64,000 nucleotides of DNA from the NCBI GenBank assembly GCA_964480945.1, contig CAYZRX010000004.1, forward strand, positions 44,233-108,232, written 5' to 3'. Under the pieces are notes generated by a model. That model was not told the DNA's origin. It saw only the letters and a list, made by a program, of their open reading frames with translations, and made no database searches. This document shows, piece by piece, positions 17,287-27,290 of this stretch (position 1 is its first letter; every line of letters starts with the position of its first letter). The position numbers and the translations under genes are program-made. This DNA comes from VGWB01 sp964480945. Its GTDB lineage: Bacteria; Bacteroidota; Ignavibacteria; UBA10030.

Positions 17287-20200
17287 TCAGTCCAGGGCTT
17301 TCCGAACCGTCTGGAGGAGTTCTTCAGGTCTGTAAGGCTTCTGAAGGAAGCCTTTCACTCCCGACTCCAGGATCTGCTGCTTGAGATCCCGGTCCACATA
17401 ACCGCTCGCGAGGTACACGGCTGCATTCGGATTGATTTTCCTCACCTTTTTGAACACCTCCCAACCATCCAGCTTAGGAAGCCCCAGGTCAGTAATGACC
17501 AAGGCAATCTCGCTCTTGTGGCGCTTATAGACTTCAACTGCCCTTTCGCCATCGGCGGCCCCCATCACACGATACCCCTTTTGCTCGAGGAGCGTTGCGA
17601 CCAACTCGAGGAGCATCTCTTCGTCTTCCACGACCAGAAGAGTTTCCGTCCCTCCTGGAATCTCCTCTTCCAACGGCACCTCTTCTCTGGGTTTTGCCAC
17701 GATGCCCACCGGAACCGGCAGATAGATCCAAAACGTTGAGCCTTTTCCCGGCTCACTCTCAACGTCGATGAATCCTTGATGGGCTTGGACGACACCGAAT
17801 ACGACCGCCAAACCCAGGCCCGTCCCTTTTCCCTTTTCCTTCGTCGTAAAGAACGGATCGAATATTCTGCTCTTCGTCGCCTCGTCCATCCCCACTCCAG
17901 TATCTGAAACGCCGATGACGACGTAATGGTTTCCGGCCGCCTCAGGAAACCTTGCAGCAAGACCATTCCCGGAAATCGATCCCGATGTGATCGCGAGCGA
18001 GCCGTGATCTCTCATTGCATCCCGGGCATTGACACAGAGGTTCAGCAGCGCTTGGTGAAGCTGTGAATGATCCATCGAAATGACCGGCAGCGACTCCGCC
18101 AGTTGCAGCGAGAGGGAAATCGTTTTCGGAAACGTTTCACCGAGCATCTTGGACAACTCTTTGATCACGACGTTGACATCGAGGGGTTCGAGGTTGAATT
18201 CCGTTTTCCGAGCGAACGTGAGTATCTGTCGAACGAGCCCGGCGCCGCGCTCAACGGCCATCGCAATTGCCTCAAGGCTCGTGGCAACCCGAGGGGAGTC
18301 ACCCGCGGCCCGACGCATGAGCGAGGTGTAGCCGAGGATAATAGCGAGGATATTGTTAAAGTCGTGAGCGATCCCTGCGGCCAGCGTGCCGATGCTCTCC
18401 ATCTTCTGGGCCTGCCAGAGCTGCTGTTCGAGCCTCTTGCGCTCTGTGATGTCTTCCTTCACTGCAAGAAAGTGAGTGATCGTGCCATTGGGGTCTCGCA
18501 CAGGAGAAATGCTTGCGGATTCCCAGAACAGCTCCCCGTTCTTTTTCTTGTTCTGGAACTCACCTCGCCACTCGTTCCCGGACGTGATCCTCTCCCAGAG
18601 CTGTTTGTACTCGGTGACAGGGGTATGGCCGGACTTCAGGATACGCGGGTTTTGCCCGAGCACCTCGGCAGGGTGATAGCCGGTCACTTGCGTGAACTTC
18701 GGGTTGACGTACTCGATGTCCCCCGCCGTATCCGTGATGATAATGGATGCAGGGCTCTGTTCGACAGCGCGAGAGAGTTTCCGCAGCTCTTCATCTGCAC
18801 GCTTCTGCTCCGTAATGTCCGTCACCAATCCGAGGATCGACTGCTCCCCTTCATAATCGATCAGTGTTGTCGTGTGGATGCCTTCGAGTCTCTTCCCGTC
18901 CTTCGTGACGAGAGCGTACTCGTAGGGCGGAAGTTCACGACCCCCAAGGTGACTCTGGAAACTCTCCCTGACAAGCTCAACGTACTCCGGGACAATCAGT
19001 TTCATGAAATCGAACTGAGGAGAGTAGAACTCTTCCTTGCTATACCCCAATAACTCTACACACTTGTTGTTCACGTAGACGATTCTTCCCCTCTTATTGA
19101 TATAGATCATATTCGGGGATTGCTCGGAGAGCGTCCGGAACTTCTCCTCACTTTCTCGCAGTTTCTTCTCAGCCTCTCTGCGTTCAGTCGTATCCCGAAA
19201 TATCGTCAACACCCGCGGCGGCTGACCGGGCACTTCAAGGACCGAATTCGAGAGATCAGCCAAGATCCGCTTCCCTGTCCTAAGCGAAAGTTCAGCTTCC
19301 ATACGGGGTTTGATCGTCCGGGAGGCAAGTTGTTGACGATAGACCCTGATCTCTTCCTCGCCACGGTGCCCAGATCCGGTCTGATAGGCGAAGTTGAAGG
19401 GTTTGCCCTGTAATTGCTCCCTGTCCAGTCCCATCAGGCGGCAGTATGCGTCATTGACCGTGATGATCGTTCCATTCTCATCAACAAGCCTCATCCCATC
19501 GAGAGCGCTCTCCCACACTTGACGGAACTGGGCCTCGGACTTGCGGACCGCCTCCTCCGCCTGCTTGCGAGCGGTGATATCGCGCGCGACCACCTGCATG
19601 GCCCTCTTCCCCTGATACGTGATCGGAGTCGAGGCGACCTCCACATCCACCAGCGTTCCGTCCAACCGGACGAACTTCTCCTCCAACGGAGGAGCCCCTC
19701 GTTCATCGCCGGGGTTCTGAAACGCCCTCGCTCGAGCAAGCTCCTTGTAGTCGGGATGGACGATATCAAGAATCGGTTTGCCGATAATTTCTTCCGGCTT
19801 TTCAGCGCCGATCAGCCGAAGACCGGTTTCGTTTACGAAGACGAACTTGCCTTCGCTGTGTACGGCCACGGCGACAGGTGATGACTCCACGAGCCGTTTG
19901 TAACGCTGCTCACTCTCCGCCAATGCCGACTCCGCCTTCTTCCGTTCCGTGATATCCTCCACCAGCCCCATTGCTCCTCGGGTTCGACCTTCCCGGTCTC
20001 TCAGCGTCGCAGCAAAAAGTCGGATGTCAATCGGGCTGCCATCCCTCCTCTGCCGCTCCAGCTCAAGGCCCGTTATCGGTTCGCCCTGAAAAATGCGGTT
20101 TACGATCCCGAGGGACTCCTCTTGCCTATCGGGGGGCACGAACGGGATGGGGAGACCGCGTACCTCCCGAGCGGACCAGCCGAACATCCGCTCCGCCGCG

Positions 20201-22176
20201 CGGTTCCACACCTTTCGGATCCTCCCGCGAGCATCGAGATCGTAGATGCCGAGCGGCGATGACGCGATGATCGCATCGAGCGTTTCATTCGTCTCCCGCA
20301 GCGTCTCCGCTTCCTTCTGCCGGGCTTCTTCGACACCGATCGCAGAAGCGATGATGCTCATCAATTTCTCGTCGTCCTTTGTCGGCACATAGTCTTTCCG
20401 GTATACGACGCAGAGGCAACCGATAACGCTGTCTGCAAATCTGACACCTCTGCCAATATAGGTTTGAAGCTTGAGCCGCCGGATTATGGGATCCGTCTCC
20501 GCGTAACTCGACTCAGGCAGACTGTGGACGGTCAGGGCCTCATCCTTCGCCTGCCGGATGACGTCGAAACAGAGATGGCCTTCCGGCTTGACATCAGCAT
20601 CATAGTCGTCCGGCAAGTTCCACGCACCCGCCGTGGTGAGGATCCCGTCCTCAAGCCGATCGTAGAGCGCACCGGACCCCTCCATCAATTCCCCACACAA
20701 GGCCACGAGGCGCTTAATATTGAAGCCTGGATCCGGGCCGAACGAGAGGAAGCAGTCGTTCAACTTAGCGAGCCGCTCCTCGTTCTTCTTCCGTTCCGAG
20801 ATATCGCGAATGATGGCCTGAAAAAATTTCTTCCCTTCGATGTCGATGACGCGCGCGCTCGTCTCAACCGGAAACGTTCGGCCGTCTTTCCCCCGATGGA
20901 GTGTTTCAAAGATCAGACCTCCCTTTTCCTCGACTTCGCGCATTTGCTCCGGTAACAGGTCGACCGTTTCTGGCGCCCGGATCTCCTCCATCGTCAGGGC
21001 CAGGAGCTCCTCCCGGGTGTAACCGTACGCCAGGATCGCCCGGTCGTTGGCGTCCAGGATGGTTCCATCACGGTCGACGAGCAGGATGATGTCGTTCGCG
21101 TGTCTTGTGAGGGTGTCATAGTGTTCGAGAATCGCCCGGCGCTCCAGCTCAAGCTGATACTGCCTCCGATAGAATCGAGAGCTTTGGTGTCGCCAAACAA
21201 GACCCAGTCCGGCCGCCGCGGTCATGATGATGCCCATCATCAGCAGCAGCGTCGTCCACTGCCGCTCTTTCAGGGGCGCGTAGATTTCCGACAAATCTAC
21301 CTTCGCCACCATGAACCACGGCGAGTCCGGAATCTGACGGACCGATCCCAGGACTTCCACGCCACGGTAATCGACCCCCTCCGAAATCCCTTCCCCACCA
21401 CGGGCCGCGATCGCCGCGAGCAGCCGTTCGCTGGCAATCGGGTACCGCAGGGAAAGCGCGGTGTTCTTCTGATGACGTAACTCATTCAGAAACACAACCT
21501 CATTCCCTTGCCGTTCGATGAGAAGAGATTCGGAGGTCAAGCTCGGCGTCGGCCAAGCCCGGACGAGCGGATAGAGTACTTTGTAGGGATCGATTCGAAA
21601 CAACAGAGCTCCGAGAATCGGAGACTTGTCGGCATCCCCGTTCATGATCGGAACGACGACGTCGAGATGGATATCGCCGCGGTTTTCCCCCGTGTGAAGG
21701 GACGAGAATATGATCTGCCGTGTACGAAAAGCCGTATCAGCGAGGGGAACAATGCACGGCCCGATATCTCCCTTCGCCCGACCGACGACGAATCTCGTTC
21801 TCAGCCGGCTGTCAAGGAGGGCAATCATGCTGTAGTCTTGGTTCTGCGCAAGCGGCGAAAGCAGCTGATCCAGTCCCTGCCGGGATTCCCCCGTCGTCCG
21901 CCCGGTCGTGAAGAACCGCTTCACGAACTCCGTGAAGGGTCGATTGGAGGAGAAAAACCGCGCGTCGGACATTCGCTCCTCCCGCCACCGGATGATCTGG
22001 TTGATCTTGAGGTCCGCGATCGCGGCAAGCTCGTTCCTCTTCTCACGCTCGATCTGCGCTCTCTGATCGTGATAGTACAGGTAACCCGTCGTGACAGTAC
22101 CGATCGTCAAGAAGATCAGGATGAGGGCGAGGTTCCACGGAACCTTCGTGCCCGTTGCTCTCGCTTCCATGGACAT
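17287..22176 (-). CDS. Large hybrid histidine kinase with six PAS domains and a GAF domain
   Basis: Membrane sensor kinase of 1,629 aa. Order: TM1 (about 13-34), a long extracytoplasmic sensor (to about 305, cache-like), TM2 (WTTLLLMMGIIMTAAAGLGL), PAS, GAF, then five more PAS domains each ending in a DITERK-like linker, HisKA with GIAHDFNNIL, HATPase (NARDAM, GVSDTGVGMD, GTGLGLAVV), and a C-terminal receiver (VVEDEEMLLELV, VITDLGLPKLDGWE, LQKPY). It is isolated: no response regulator or output gene adjoins it, so its partner is unknown. Gaps of 175 bases (hemN side) and 517 bases (other side) separate it from its neighbours. Confidence 0.92.
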   Translation of the reverse strand: MSMEARATGTKVPWNLALILIFLTIGTVTTGYLYYHDQRAQIEREKRNELAAIADLKINQIIRWREERMSDARFFSSNRPFTEFVKRFFTTGRTTGESRQGLDQLLSPLAQNQDYSMIALLDSRLRTRFVVGRAKGDIGPCIVPLADTAFRTRQIIFSSLHTGENRGDIHLDVVVPIMNGDADKSPILGALLFRIDPYKVLYPLVRAWPTPSLTSESLLIERQGNEVVFLNELRHQKNTALSLRYPIASERLLAAIAARGGEGISEGVDYRGVEVLGSVRQIPDSPWFMVAKVDLSEIYAPLKERQWTTLLLMMGIIMTAAAGLGLVWRHQSSRFYRRQYQLELERRAILEHYDTLTRHANDIILLVDRDGTILDANDRAILAYGYTREELLALTMEEIRAPETVDLLPEQMREVEEKGGLIFETLHRGKDGRTFPVETSARVIDIEGKKFFQAIIRDISERKKNEERLAKLNDCFLSFGPDPGFNIKRLVALCGELMEGSGALYDRLEDGILTTAGAWNLPDDYDADVKPEGHLCFDVIRQAKDEALTVHSLPESSYAETDPIIRRLKLQTYIGRGVRFADSVIGCLCVVYRKDYVPTKDDEKLMSIIASAIGVEEARQKEAETLRETNETLDAIIASSPLGIYDLDARGRIRKVWNRAAERMFGWSAREVRGLPIPFVPPDRQEESLGIVNRIFQGEPITGLELERQRRDGSPIDIRLFAATLRDREGRTRGAMGLVEDITERKKAESALAESEQRYKRLVESSPVAVAVHSEGKFVFVNETGLRLIGAEKPEEIIGKPILDIVHPDYKELARARAFQNPGDERGAPPLEEKFVRLDGTLVDVEVASTPITYQGKRAMQVVARDITARKQAEEAVRKSEAQFRQVWESALDGMRLVDENGTIITVNDAYCRLMGLDREQLQGKPFNFAYQTGSGHRGEEEIRVYRQQLASRTIKPRMEAELSLRTGKRILADLSNSVLEVPGQPPRVLTIFRDTTERREAEKKLRESEEKFRTLSEQSPNMIYINKRGRIVYVNNKCVELLGYSKEEFYSPQFDFMKLIVPEYVELVRESFQSHLGGRELPPYEYALVTKDGKRLEGIHTTTLIDYEGEQSILGLVTDITEQKRADEELRKLSRAVEQSPASIIITDTAGDIEYVNPKFTQVTGYHPAEVLGQNPRILKSGHTPVTEYKQLWERITSGNEWRGEFQNKKKNGELFWESASISPVRDPNGTITHFLAVKEDITERKRLEQQLWQAQKMESIGTLAAGIAHDFNNILAIILGYTSLMRRAAGDSPRVATSLEAIAMAVERGAGLVRQILTFARKTEFNLEPLDVNVVIKELSKMLGETFPKTISLSLQLAESLPVISMDHSQLHQALLNLCVNARDAMRDHGSLAITSGSISGNGLAARFPEAAGNHYVVIGVSDTGVGMDEATKSRIFDPFFTTKEKGKGTGLGLAVVFGVVQAHQGFIDVESEPGKGSTFWIYLPVPVGIVAKPREEVPLEEEIPGGTETLLVVEDEEMLLELVATLLEQKGYRVMGAADGERAVEVYKRHKSEIALVITDLGLPKLDGWEVFKKVRKINPNAAVYLASGYVDRDLKQQILESGVKGFLQKPYRPEELLQTVRKALD

Positions 22177-22693
22177 GTATCTCCTTCTACCCCTTGGCCT
22201 TGGCTGGCAGTGCGCGAGGCATTGATTTCTCAGGCATCATTGAATCCCAATACAAAGACAAGAAGATTTTATGTGGAAGTCAATAATTTTTGCGAATTCC
22301 TGACGAGACCTTCCGTCTTACCTATACAAATGCTACGATTCCCATAACTGAGAAGAATACATCTTGGGGACATCTGCAAGGTCGGAATGCCGAGATGGCG
22401 CGCGCACCGACCTACTCTCCTGCTCTGGTTGCCACCTGTGGAACACCTAGAGCGAGTCATCGACTTGTGGAGGAAGCGAAAGTGAGAAGACACGCTTGGG
22501 ATCGATTAGGATAGCGGTGGGACTCGCGGAAGATGGACAGGACTGACCAATTCATCCCGGCGCGAATGGGGGAAAGTCCTCGGCCCGTCTGTGTCCAGCC
22601 GAAGATCTGGCATTCAGACGCATTGCCGCACAAGAAAAGGTGAGACATTGCTTCGGCAGGTACCCTTACGGGATCAACCTCCGCCAGGTCGAT
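22177..22693. other. Gene-free interval
   Basis: 517 bases between the hybrid kinase start and the methyltransferase stop. Only short frames without family resemblance or good ribosome-binding sites are present. I saw no tRNA, repeat or intrinsic terminator. The kinase promoter should be here; TTGACT occurs near 22280 on the minus strand but has no good -10 partner. Confidence 0.5.
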
Positions 22694-23599
22694 CTATTTG
22701 ACCCTCCTGGCCGTCACGACCAGGTCCTTCGAAATGCCGGGGGCGAATCTCTCCATCGAAATGCCGCCGAAGGACTTCCATCCGGCAAATCCCGCCCCCT
22801 TCAACGCCGTCAGAATCTCGCTGCGCAACCACGGCCGGATACGAACCGAGGCGACCCTCTGCTTCGTCCCGCCTTGCGAGCGTTCCAGAGTGACAATGTT
22901 GAAGACAATCCCCCTCTTGTCATAATCATAGAGCCGAACATACGTCTTGCCGCCCGATTCTTTGACGCTTTGGATCCGATCACGCCTTGCGAGGATGCGC
23001 TCGAAGTTCAAGAGTTGGAGAACAACGATCCCACCGGGGCGAAGCACGCCTGCAAAGCTCCTGAACGTCGCACCAAGTCCATCGGTCCTCAGAATGTGGG
23101 CGAGCGAGTTACCCAGGCACAAAATGGCGTCCTGACGCTCAGGCACCGATTCTCTTATTTCTTGGATACGGCATTGAAGGGTCGTGATCTGGACGTCAAG
23201 TTCAAGGGCGTGCTTGCGAAGTCGATGCAGCATCTCCGCTGAGACATCGACCGCCGTTACCTTGACGCCGAGTTGTGCCAACAACAAGGAATGGAATCCC
23301 GACCCGCAGCCGGCGTCGAGCGCGGTGTTGACACTGAATTTTTCGACCAATGATCTGAAGAAGGGCTCCTCCCGCGCGAACCTCCCTTCGAAGCCGGTCA
23401 TCGCGTCGTAGTCCGGCGCAAGGGTATCATAGAATTCCGCCACGCGACCAGCCGGGCCGGTCGTCGATTCAATTGCGCGCGCCGTGGGGCGCGATCCTTT
23501 CACCGAAGTGTTGATCGACCGGTGAATCCAATTGTTCGAATCTCTTTGCATACTCTTCCTTTGAGATGGCATTCTGCCAGTGTCCCGTGAGCATGGCAA
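22694..23599 (-). CDS. Class I SAM-dependent methyltransferase
   Basis: Methyltransferase fold protein, 301 aa. Motif I is ALDAGCGSGFHSLLLA, the motif II acidic residue is in VTAVDVSAEML, and post-I segments ILCLGNSLAHIL and LRPGGIVVLQLLNFERI resemble the glycine/sarcosine N-methyltransferase-like group, with YDTLAPDYDAM upstream of motif I. The first 40 residues are Ser/Arg-rich and poorly folded-looking, so an internal start (for example Met17) is possible. Substrate unknown. Monocistronic, divergent from the citramalate-type operon. Confidence 0.75.
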   Translation of the reverse strand: MPCSRDTGRMPSQRKSMQRDSNNWIHRSINTSVKGSRPTARAIESTTGPAGRVAEFYDTLAPDYDAMTGFEGRFAREEPFFRSLVEKFSVNTALDAGCGSGFHSLLLAQLGVKVTAVDVSAEMLHRLRKHALELDVQITTLQCRIQEIRESVPERQDAILCLGNSLAHILRTDGLGATFRSFAGVLRPGGIVVLQLLNFERILARRDRIQSVKESGGKTYVRLYDYDKRGIVFNIVTLERSQGGTKQRVASVRIRPWLRSEILTALKGAGFAGWKSFGGISMERFAPGISKDLVVTARRVK

Positions 23600-23952
23600 C
23601 GCGCCGTAATCACGTTCCAGAGGATCTATATTCGGACTCTTTTATCTTAAATTAGTAGTTTTGTTCCTTGCTGTCAAGACATAAGTCGTTCTCATTCGTG
23701 GAAATCCCATTCTTCATTAGAAGAAAGGCCGGTTTGATCCTGTGTCACTTTTGGGAACGCGCGGGACCAAGACGTTGTGCCCCACCAGAAGCGGTCATTT
23801 TCAGGCCCTCCCGTAGTGTCGGGTCCGCGGTCTTTACCAAGGATGGACGACCTGCTCTGGCACGAGCGTTGCCTTTTTGCCGAGGATGGCTTGACAGAGA
23901 CTCGCCTTGGTGAACCGGACTCTGACACTAGACCCCAGGATCAGGAGCTTTC
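23600..23952. other. Divergent intergenic region
   Basis: 353 bases between the methyltransferase and the plus-strand operon. It holds the candidate minus-strand promoter listed separately and an AGGAG ribosome-binding site just before 23953. I found no convincing plus-strand promoter. Confidence 0.5.
23649..23677 (-). promoter_or_regulatory. Candidate promoter for the methyltransferase
   Basis: Minus strand: consensus TTGACA (plus 23672-23677), 17-base spacer, weak -10 TAATTT (plus 23649-23654) in an AT-rich patch, about 50 bases upstream of the gene. Confidence 0.4.
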
Positions 23953-25071
23953 ATGCCGAAATACAGAATCGCGTGGTTGCCCGGCGACGGAATCGGCGTA
24001 GATGTTCTGAACGCCGCGAAGACTGTCCTCGACAGAATCGGTCTCGATGCGGAATACCTCGACGGTGAAATCGGATGGGATTACTGGTGCAGAGAAGGAG
24101 ACGCATTCCCGCAGCGCACAATCGACCTCCTCAAGAATGTCGATGCCGCTCTCTTCGGGGCGATCACCTCAAAGCCCGCGACTATGGCACAGAAGGAGTT
24201 GGCATCGTCGCTGCAGGACAAAGGTCTCTCCTACCGATCACCGATCGTCCGGATGCGCCAGCTTTTCGACCTCTACATCTGCCTGCGCCCGTGCAAAGCG
24301 TACCCCGGCAACCCGCTCAATTACAGGCAAGGCATTGACCTTGTGGTCTTCCGTGAGAACACCGAGGACCTCTACTCCGGTGTCGAGTTCTTTCCAGTAC
24401 CTCAGGAACTGTCCGACCGGCTCTTCCAGCTGGCCAAGACGTTTGGGCCCTTCAGCAAGATTCCGGGTGATCAATACGCCGTATCCTGCAAGATCAACAC
24501 CCGGGCCGGATCGGAGCGAATCGTCCGCGCGGCATTTGAGTTCGCCAGAAAGCATCGACGGAAGAAGGTCACGATCGTTCACAAGGCGAACGTCGTGCGG
24601 GCGACCGATGGGTTGTTTCTGGAGGTCGCAAAGGAAGTCTCGAAGCAGTACCCGGAGATTCCGATGGACGACGCGAATATCGACGCCATGACAATGTGGC
24701 TTCTCAAGAACCCGTTCAACTATGATGTGCTTGTGGCGCCCAACCTCTACGGTGATATCATTTCGGATCTTTGCGCGCAAATGGTCGGCGGCCTTGGCTT
24801 CGGATGCTCGGGGAACATCGGAGAGAAGCTGGCCGTCTTCGAACCGACCCATGGCTCCGCGCCGAAATATGCGGGTCTGAATAAGGTGAACCCGATCGCG
24901 ACGATTCTCGCCGTCAAGATGATGCTCGACTGGCTTGGAGAAACTCCGAAGGCAGAGGCGCTCGAGAAAGCCGTCGCCGAGGTGATCAGAGAAGGGAAAG
25001 TGCGAACGTACGACATGGGGGGCACGAGCACAACGAGTGAGATGGCTCAAGCGATAGCAGCCAGGCTGTGA
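23953..25071 (+). CDS. Isocitrate/isopropylmalate dehydrogenase family protein
   Basis: NAD(P)-dependent beta-decarboxylating dehydrogenase, 372 aa, with ATG behind AGGAG. Seen: LPGDGIG at the N-terminus, the substrate-helix region SPIVRMRQLFDLYICLRPCK, VVFRENTEDLYSGVEF, the Lys-containing VTIVHKANV, and DDANIDAM...VAPNLYGDIISDL with metal-binding Asp residues, then FEPTHGSAPKYAG. The substrate loop is neither typical LeuB nor typical isocitrate dehydrogenase. As first gene of a five-gene operon with LeuCD-like subunits and a lyase/CoA-transferase pair, I infer 3-methylmalate (to 2-oxobutanoate) as substrate; isocitrate or homoisocitrate remain possible. Confidence 0.85.
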   Translation: MPKYRIAWLPGDGIGVDVLNAAKTVLDRIGLDAEYLDGEIGWDYWCREGDAFPQRTIDLLKNVDAALFGAITSKPATMAQKELASSLQDKGLSYRSPIVRMRQLFDLYICLRPCKAYPGNPLNYRQGIDLVVFRENTEDLYSGVEFFPVPQELSDRLFQLAKTFGPFSKIPGDQYAVSCKINTRAGSERIVRAAFEFARKHRRKKVTIVHKANVVRATDGLFLEVAKEVSKQYPEIPMDDANIDAMTMWLLKNPFNYDVLVAPNLYGDIISDLCAQMVGGLGFGCSGNIGEKLAVFEPTHGSAPKYAGLNKVNPIATILAVKMMLDWLGETPKAEALEKAVAEVIREGKVRTYDMGGTSTTSEMAQAIAARL

Positions 25072-25128
25072 AGCCGCCGGGGAACCAATGAAAGCAGGAG
25101 CTTTAGAAGTGAATCAGGAGCCTTGGAC

Positions 25129-26049
25129 GTGAGCCGGATTGTTATCCACGAAGTGGGCCTGCGAGATGGATTGCAGATGGAGAAGCAGGTCGTCCCCTTC
25201 GACCAGAAAATCACGTGGGCGGAAGACCTGATCGAAGGGGGCGTCGACATCGTCCAACTCGGCTCGTTCGTCCATCCCGAGAAGGTCCCTCAGATGGCAG
25301 ACACGGACAAGATGTTCGAACACTTCCGTGCTCCGGAGCGCCGGCGAGGAGAGGTTATCCTTTCGGGGCTTGTCCTCAACGAGAAAGGTATGGAGCGAGG
25401 ATTCGCGTGTGGGGTGGATATGTTCTGTATGGGCGTCTCCGCGAGCGATACTCACAGTAGGAAGAACACCGGGATGTCGACCGGGGAAGCAACTGAGCGT
25501 ATCATCGCGATGGCGAAAGATGCGCTGAGCCGGGGGAAGAAGGTCCAGGTATCAGTCCAGTCAGCCTTCGGGTGCGGCTTCGAAGGCGCGGTGCCGCAGG
25601 AAAAAGTCCTGGGGATCGCGCGACGCTACCTGGATGCTGGCCTGAGAAACATCAGCCTTGCGGACACGGCAGGGCACGCTCTGCCGGACCAGGCCGAGCG
25701 GATGTTTGAGGCAATCTTCAAGCTCGACCCATCCGTCGAGTGCACGTGCCATTTCCACAACACGTACGGGATGGGCATAGCCAACTGCCTTGCAGCGCTC
25801 CGCACGGGCGTTACATACTTTGAATCGTCATTCGCGGGCCTTGGTGGATGCCCGTTCACGAAGGTGGCAGCGGGCAATGTCTGCACGGAGGATTTTGTTC
25901 ACTTCGTCCAGCGCAGCGGGGAGCGTTCTGACATCAACCTTGGGAAGCTGATCGAAATAGCACGAGACGTCGCGAAGTTCTTCGGCCGGGAGATGCCAGG
26001 ACTCGTCTACAAGACCGGACCACTTCCCTCGAGCGATCAGATCCGGTGA
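25129..26049 (+). CDS. HMG-CoA lyase family protein, possibly citramalyl-CoA lyase
   Basis: DRE-TIM metallolyase of the 3-hydroxy-3-methylglutaryl-CoA lyase type. Seen: EVGLRDGLQ, AFGCGFEGAV, DTAGHALP, the metal-ligand segment CHFHNTYGMG, and GLGGCPFTKVAAGNVCTED. The frame opens at a TTG (25123), but GTG at 25129 has AGGAG at 8 bases and is preferred (306 aa). R-citramalyl-CoA lyase of Chloroflexus aurantiacus is, as I recall, an HMG-CoA-lyase-type enzyme working with a class III CoA-transferase, and that pair is reproduced here. It would split citramalyl-CoA to acetyl-CoA and pyruvate, or run in reverse. HMG-CoA itself (leucine breakdown) is the alternative. Confidence 0.82.
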   Translation: MSRIVIHEVGLRDGLQMEKQVVPFDQKITWAEDLIEGGVDIVQLGSFVHPEKVPQMADTDKMFEHFRAPERRRGEVILSGLVLNEKGMERGFACGVDMFCMGVSASDTHSRKNTGMSTGEATERIIAMAKDALSRGKKVQVSVQSAFGCGFEGAVPQEKVLGIARRYLDAGLRNISLADTAGHALPDQAERMFEAIFKLDPSVECTCHFHNTYGMGIANCLAALRTGVTYFESSFAGLGGCPFTKVAAGNVCTEDFVHFVQRSGERSDINLGKLIEIARDVAKFFGREMPGLVYKTGPLPSSDQIR

Positions 26050-26055
26050 CAACAA

Positions 26056-27276
26056 ATGACCATGGAGAAGACGGATAACCCCATGAAGCTCCTCGAAGGC
26101 ATACGTGTCCTCGACCTGACGAACGTTCTGTCCGGCCCATTTGCGACCTTGCACCTCGCGCTCGCAGGGGCAGAGGTCATCAAGGTGGAGAACCCGACCG
26201 ATGGCGATCTCGCACGGAAACTGGGCTGCGTGCCGAAATTCAACCAGATGCTGATGGGCACCAGCTTCCTGGCACAGAACGCCAACAAGAAATCGCTGAC
26301 CCTCAATCTCAAATCGGCGGAGGGAAAAGGAATCTTCAAGAAACTCTCGAAGACTGCTGATGTCGTCGTCGAGAATTTCCGCCCTGACGTCATGACAAGG
26401 CTCGGCCTCTCGTACCAAGTCCTCAGCGAGCTCAACCCGCGCCTTATCTATTGCGCGATCTCCGGCTTCGGTCAGACAGGGCCCGATGCGTTGAAGCCCG
26501 CCTACGACCAGATCATCCAGGGATTGAGCGGAGAGATGGCCATCAATGGGGATGAGAGCCTCAATCCCCTGCGCGCGGGGTTTCCGGTCTGCGACACCGT
26601 CGGCGGTCTCAATGCGGCATTCGCAATCATGAGCGCCCTTTACCACCGGGAGAGAACAGGCGATGGACAGTTTATCGACGTTGCCCTGCTCGACTCCATT
26701 ATGCCCCTGATGGGATGGGTTGTGGCCAACCTCATGATGGGCGGTCAACAGCCCGTGCTGATGGGGAACGACAACTTCACCGCTGCACCATCCGGCACGT
26801 TCAAGACGAAAGACGGTTTCATTAATATCGCGGCCAATAAGCAGGAGCAATGGGAGGCGGTCACAGACGTCCTCGGTGTTCCGCAGTTGAAGACCGACCC
26901 TCGCTTCCAAGAGCGTGACACCCGGAAGAAGAATCGCAAGGAGCTAACTCCCCTGCTCGAGGAAAAGCTTTCCGAAAAGGAGACCACGTACTGGGTTGAA
27001 GAGCTGAACAAGAGGGATGTCCCCTCCGGGGCTATCCTGAGCCTGGAAGAAGCACTGCAACAGAAGCAGATTGAGCATCGAGAGACGTTTGGGGCCGCTC
27101 GGCTGGAGGGTATCGGAGACTTGAAGCTCTTCAATCTCACGGCGAAGTTCTCGAAGACGCCCGGCTTTGTTGAAACGCCTCCTCCGACCCTCGGTCAGCA
27201 TACGTTTGAGATCCTTCGGGAGATCGGGTATTCGGAAGACCAGATTAAGAAACTGAAGCAAGCCAAGATCATTTGA
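26056..27276 (+). CDS. Class III (CaiB/BaiF) CoA-transferase
   Basis: Family III CoA-transferase, 406 aa. It opens with LEGIRVLDLTNVLSGPFAT and VIKVENPTDGD. The catalytic Asp is expected in GFPVCDTVGG, and the C-terminal PSGAILSLEEAL region is typical. It starts 6 bases after the lyase gene and is followed by the LeuC-like gene. In this setting it would move CoA between a donor such as succinyl-CoA and citramalate, sparing the thioester energy a synthase would lose. A second in-frame ATG (codon 10) is preceded by a GGAGAAG sequence and could be the true start. Confidence 0.88.
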   Translation: MTMEKTDNPMKLLEGIRVLDLTNVLSGPFATLHLALAGAEVIKVENPTDGDLARKLGCVPKFNQMLMGTSFLAQNANKKSLTLNLKSAEGKGIFKKLSKTADVVVENFRPDVMTRLGLSYQVLSELNPRLIYCAISGFGQTGPDALKPAYDQIIQGLSGEMAINGDESLNPLRAGFPVCDTVGGLNAAFAIMSALYHRERTGDGQFIDVALLDSIMPLMGWVVANLMMGGQQPVLMGNDNFTAAPSGTFKTKDGFINIAANKQEQWEAVTDVLGVPQLKTDPRFQERDTRKKNRKELTPLLEEKLSEKETTYWVEELNKRDVPSGAILSLEEALQQKQIEHRETFGAARLEGIGDLKLFNLTAKFSKTPGFVETPPPTLGQHTFEILREIGYSEDQIKKLKQAKII

Positions 27277-27290
27277 CAAAGGAAGTGCCA

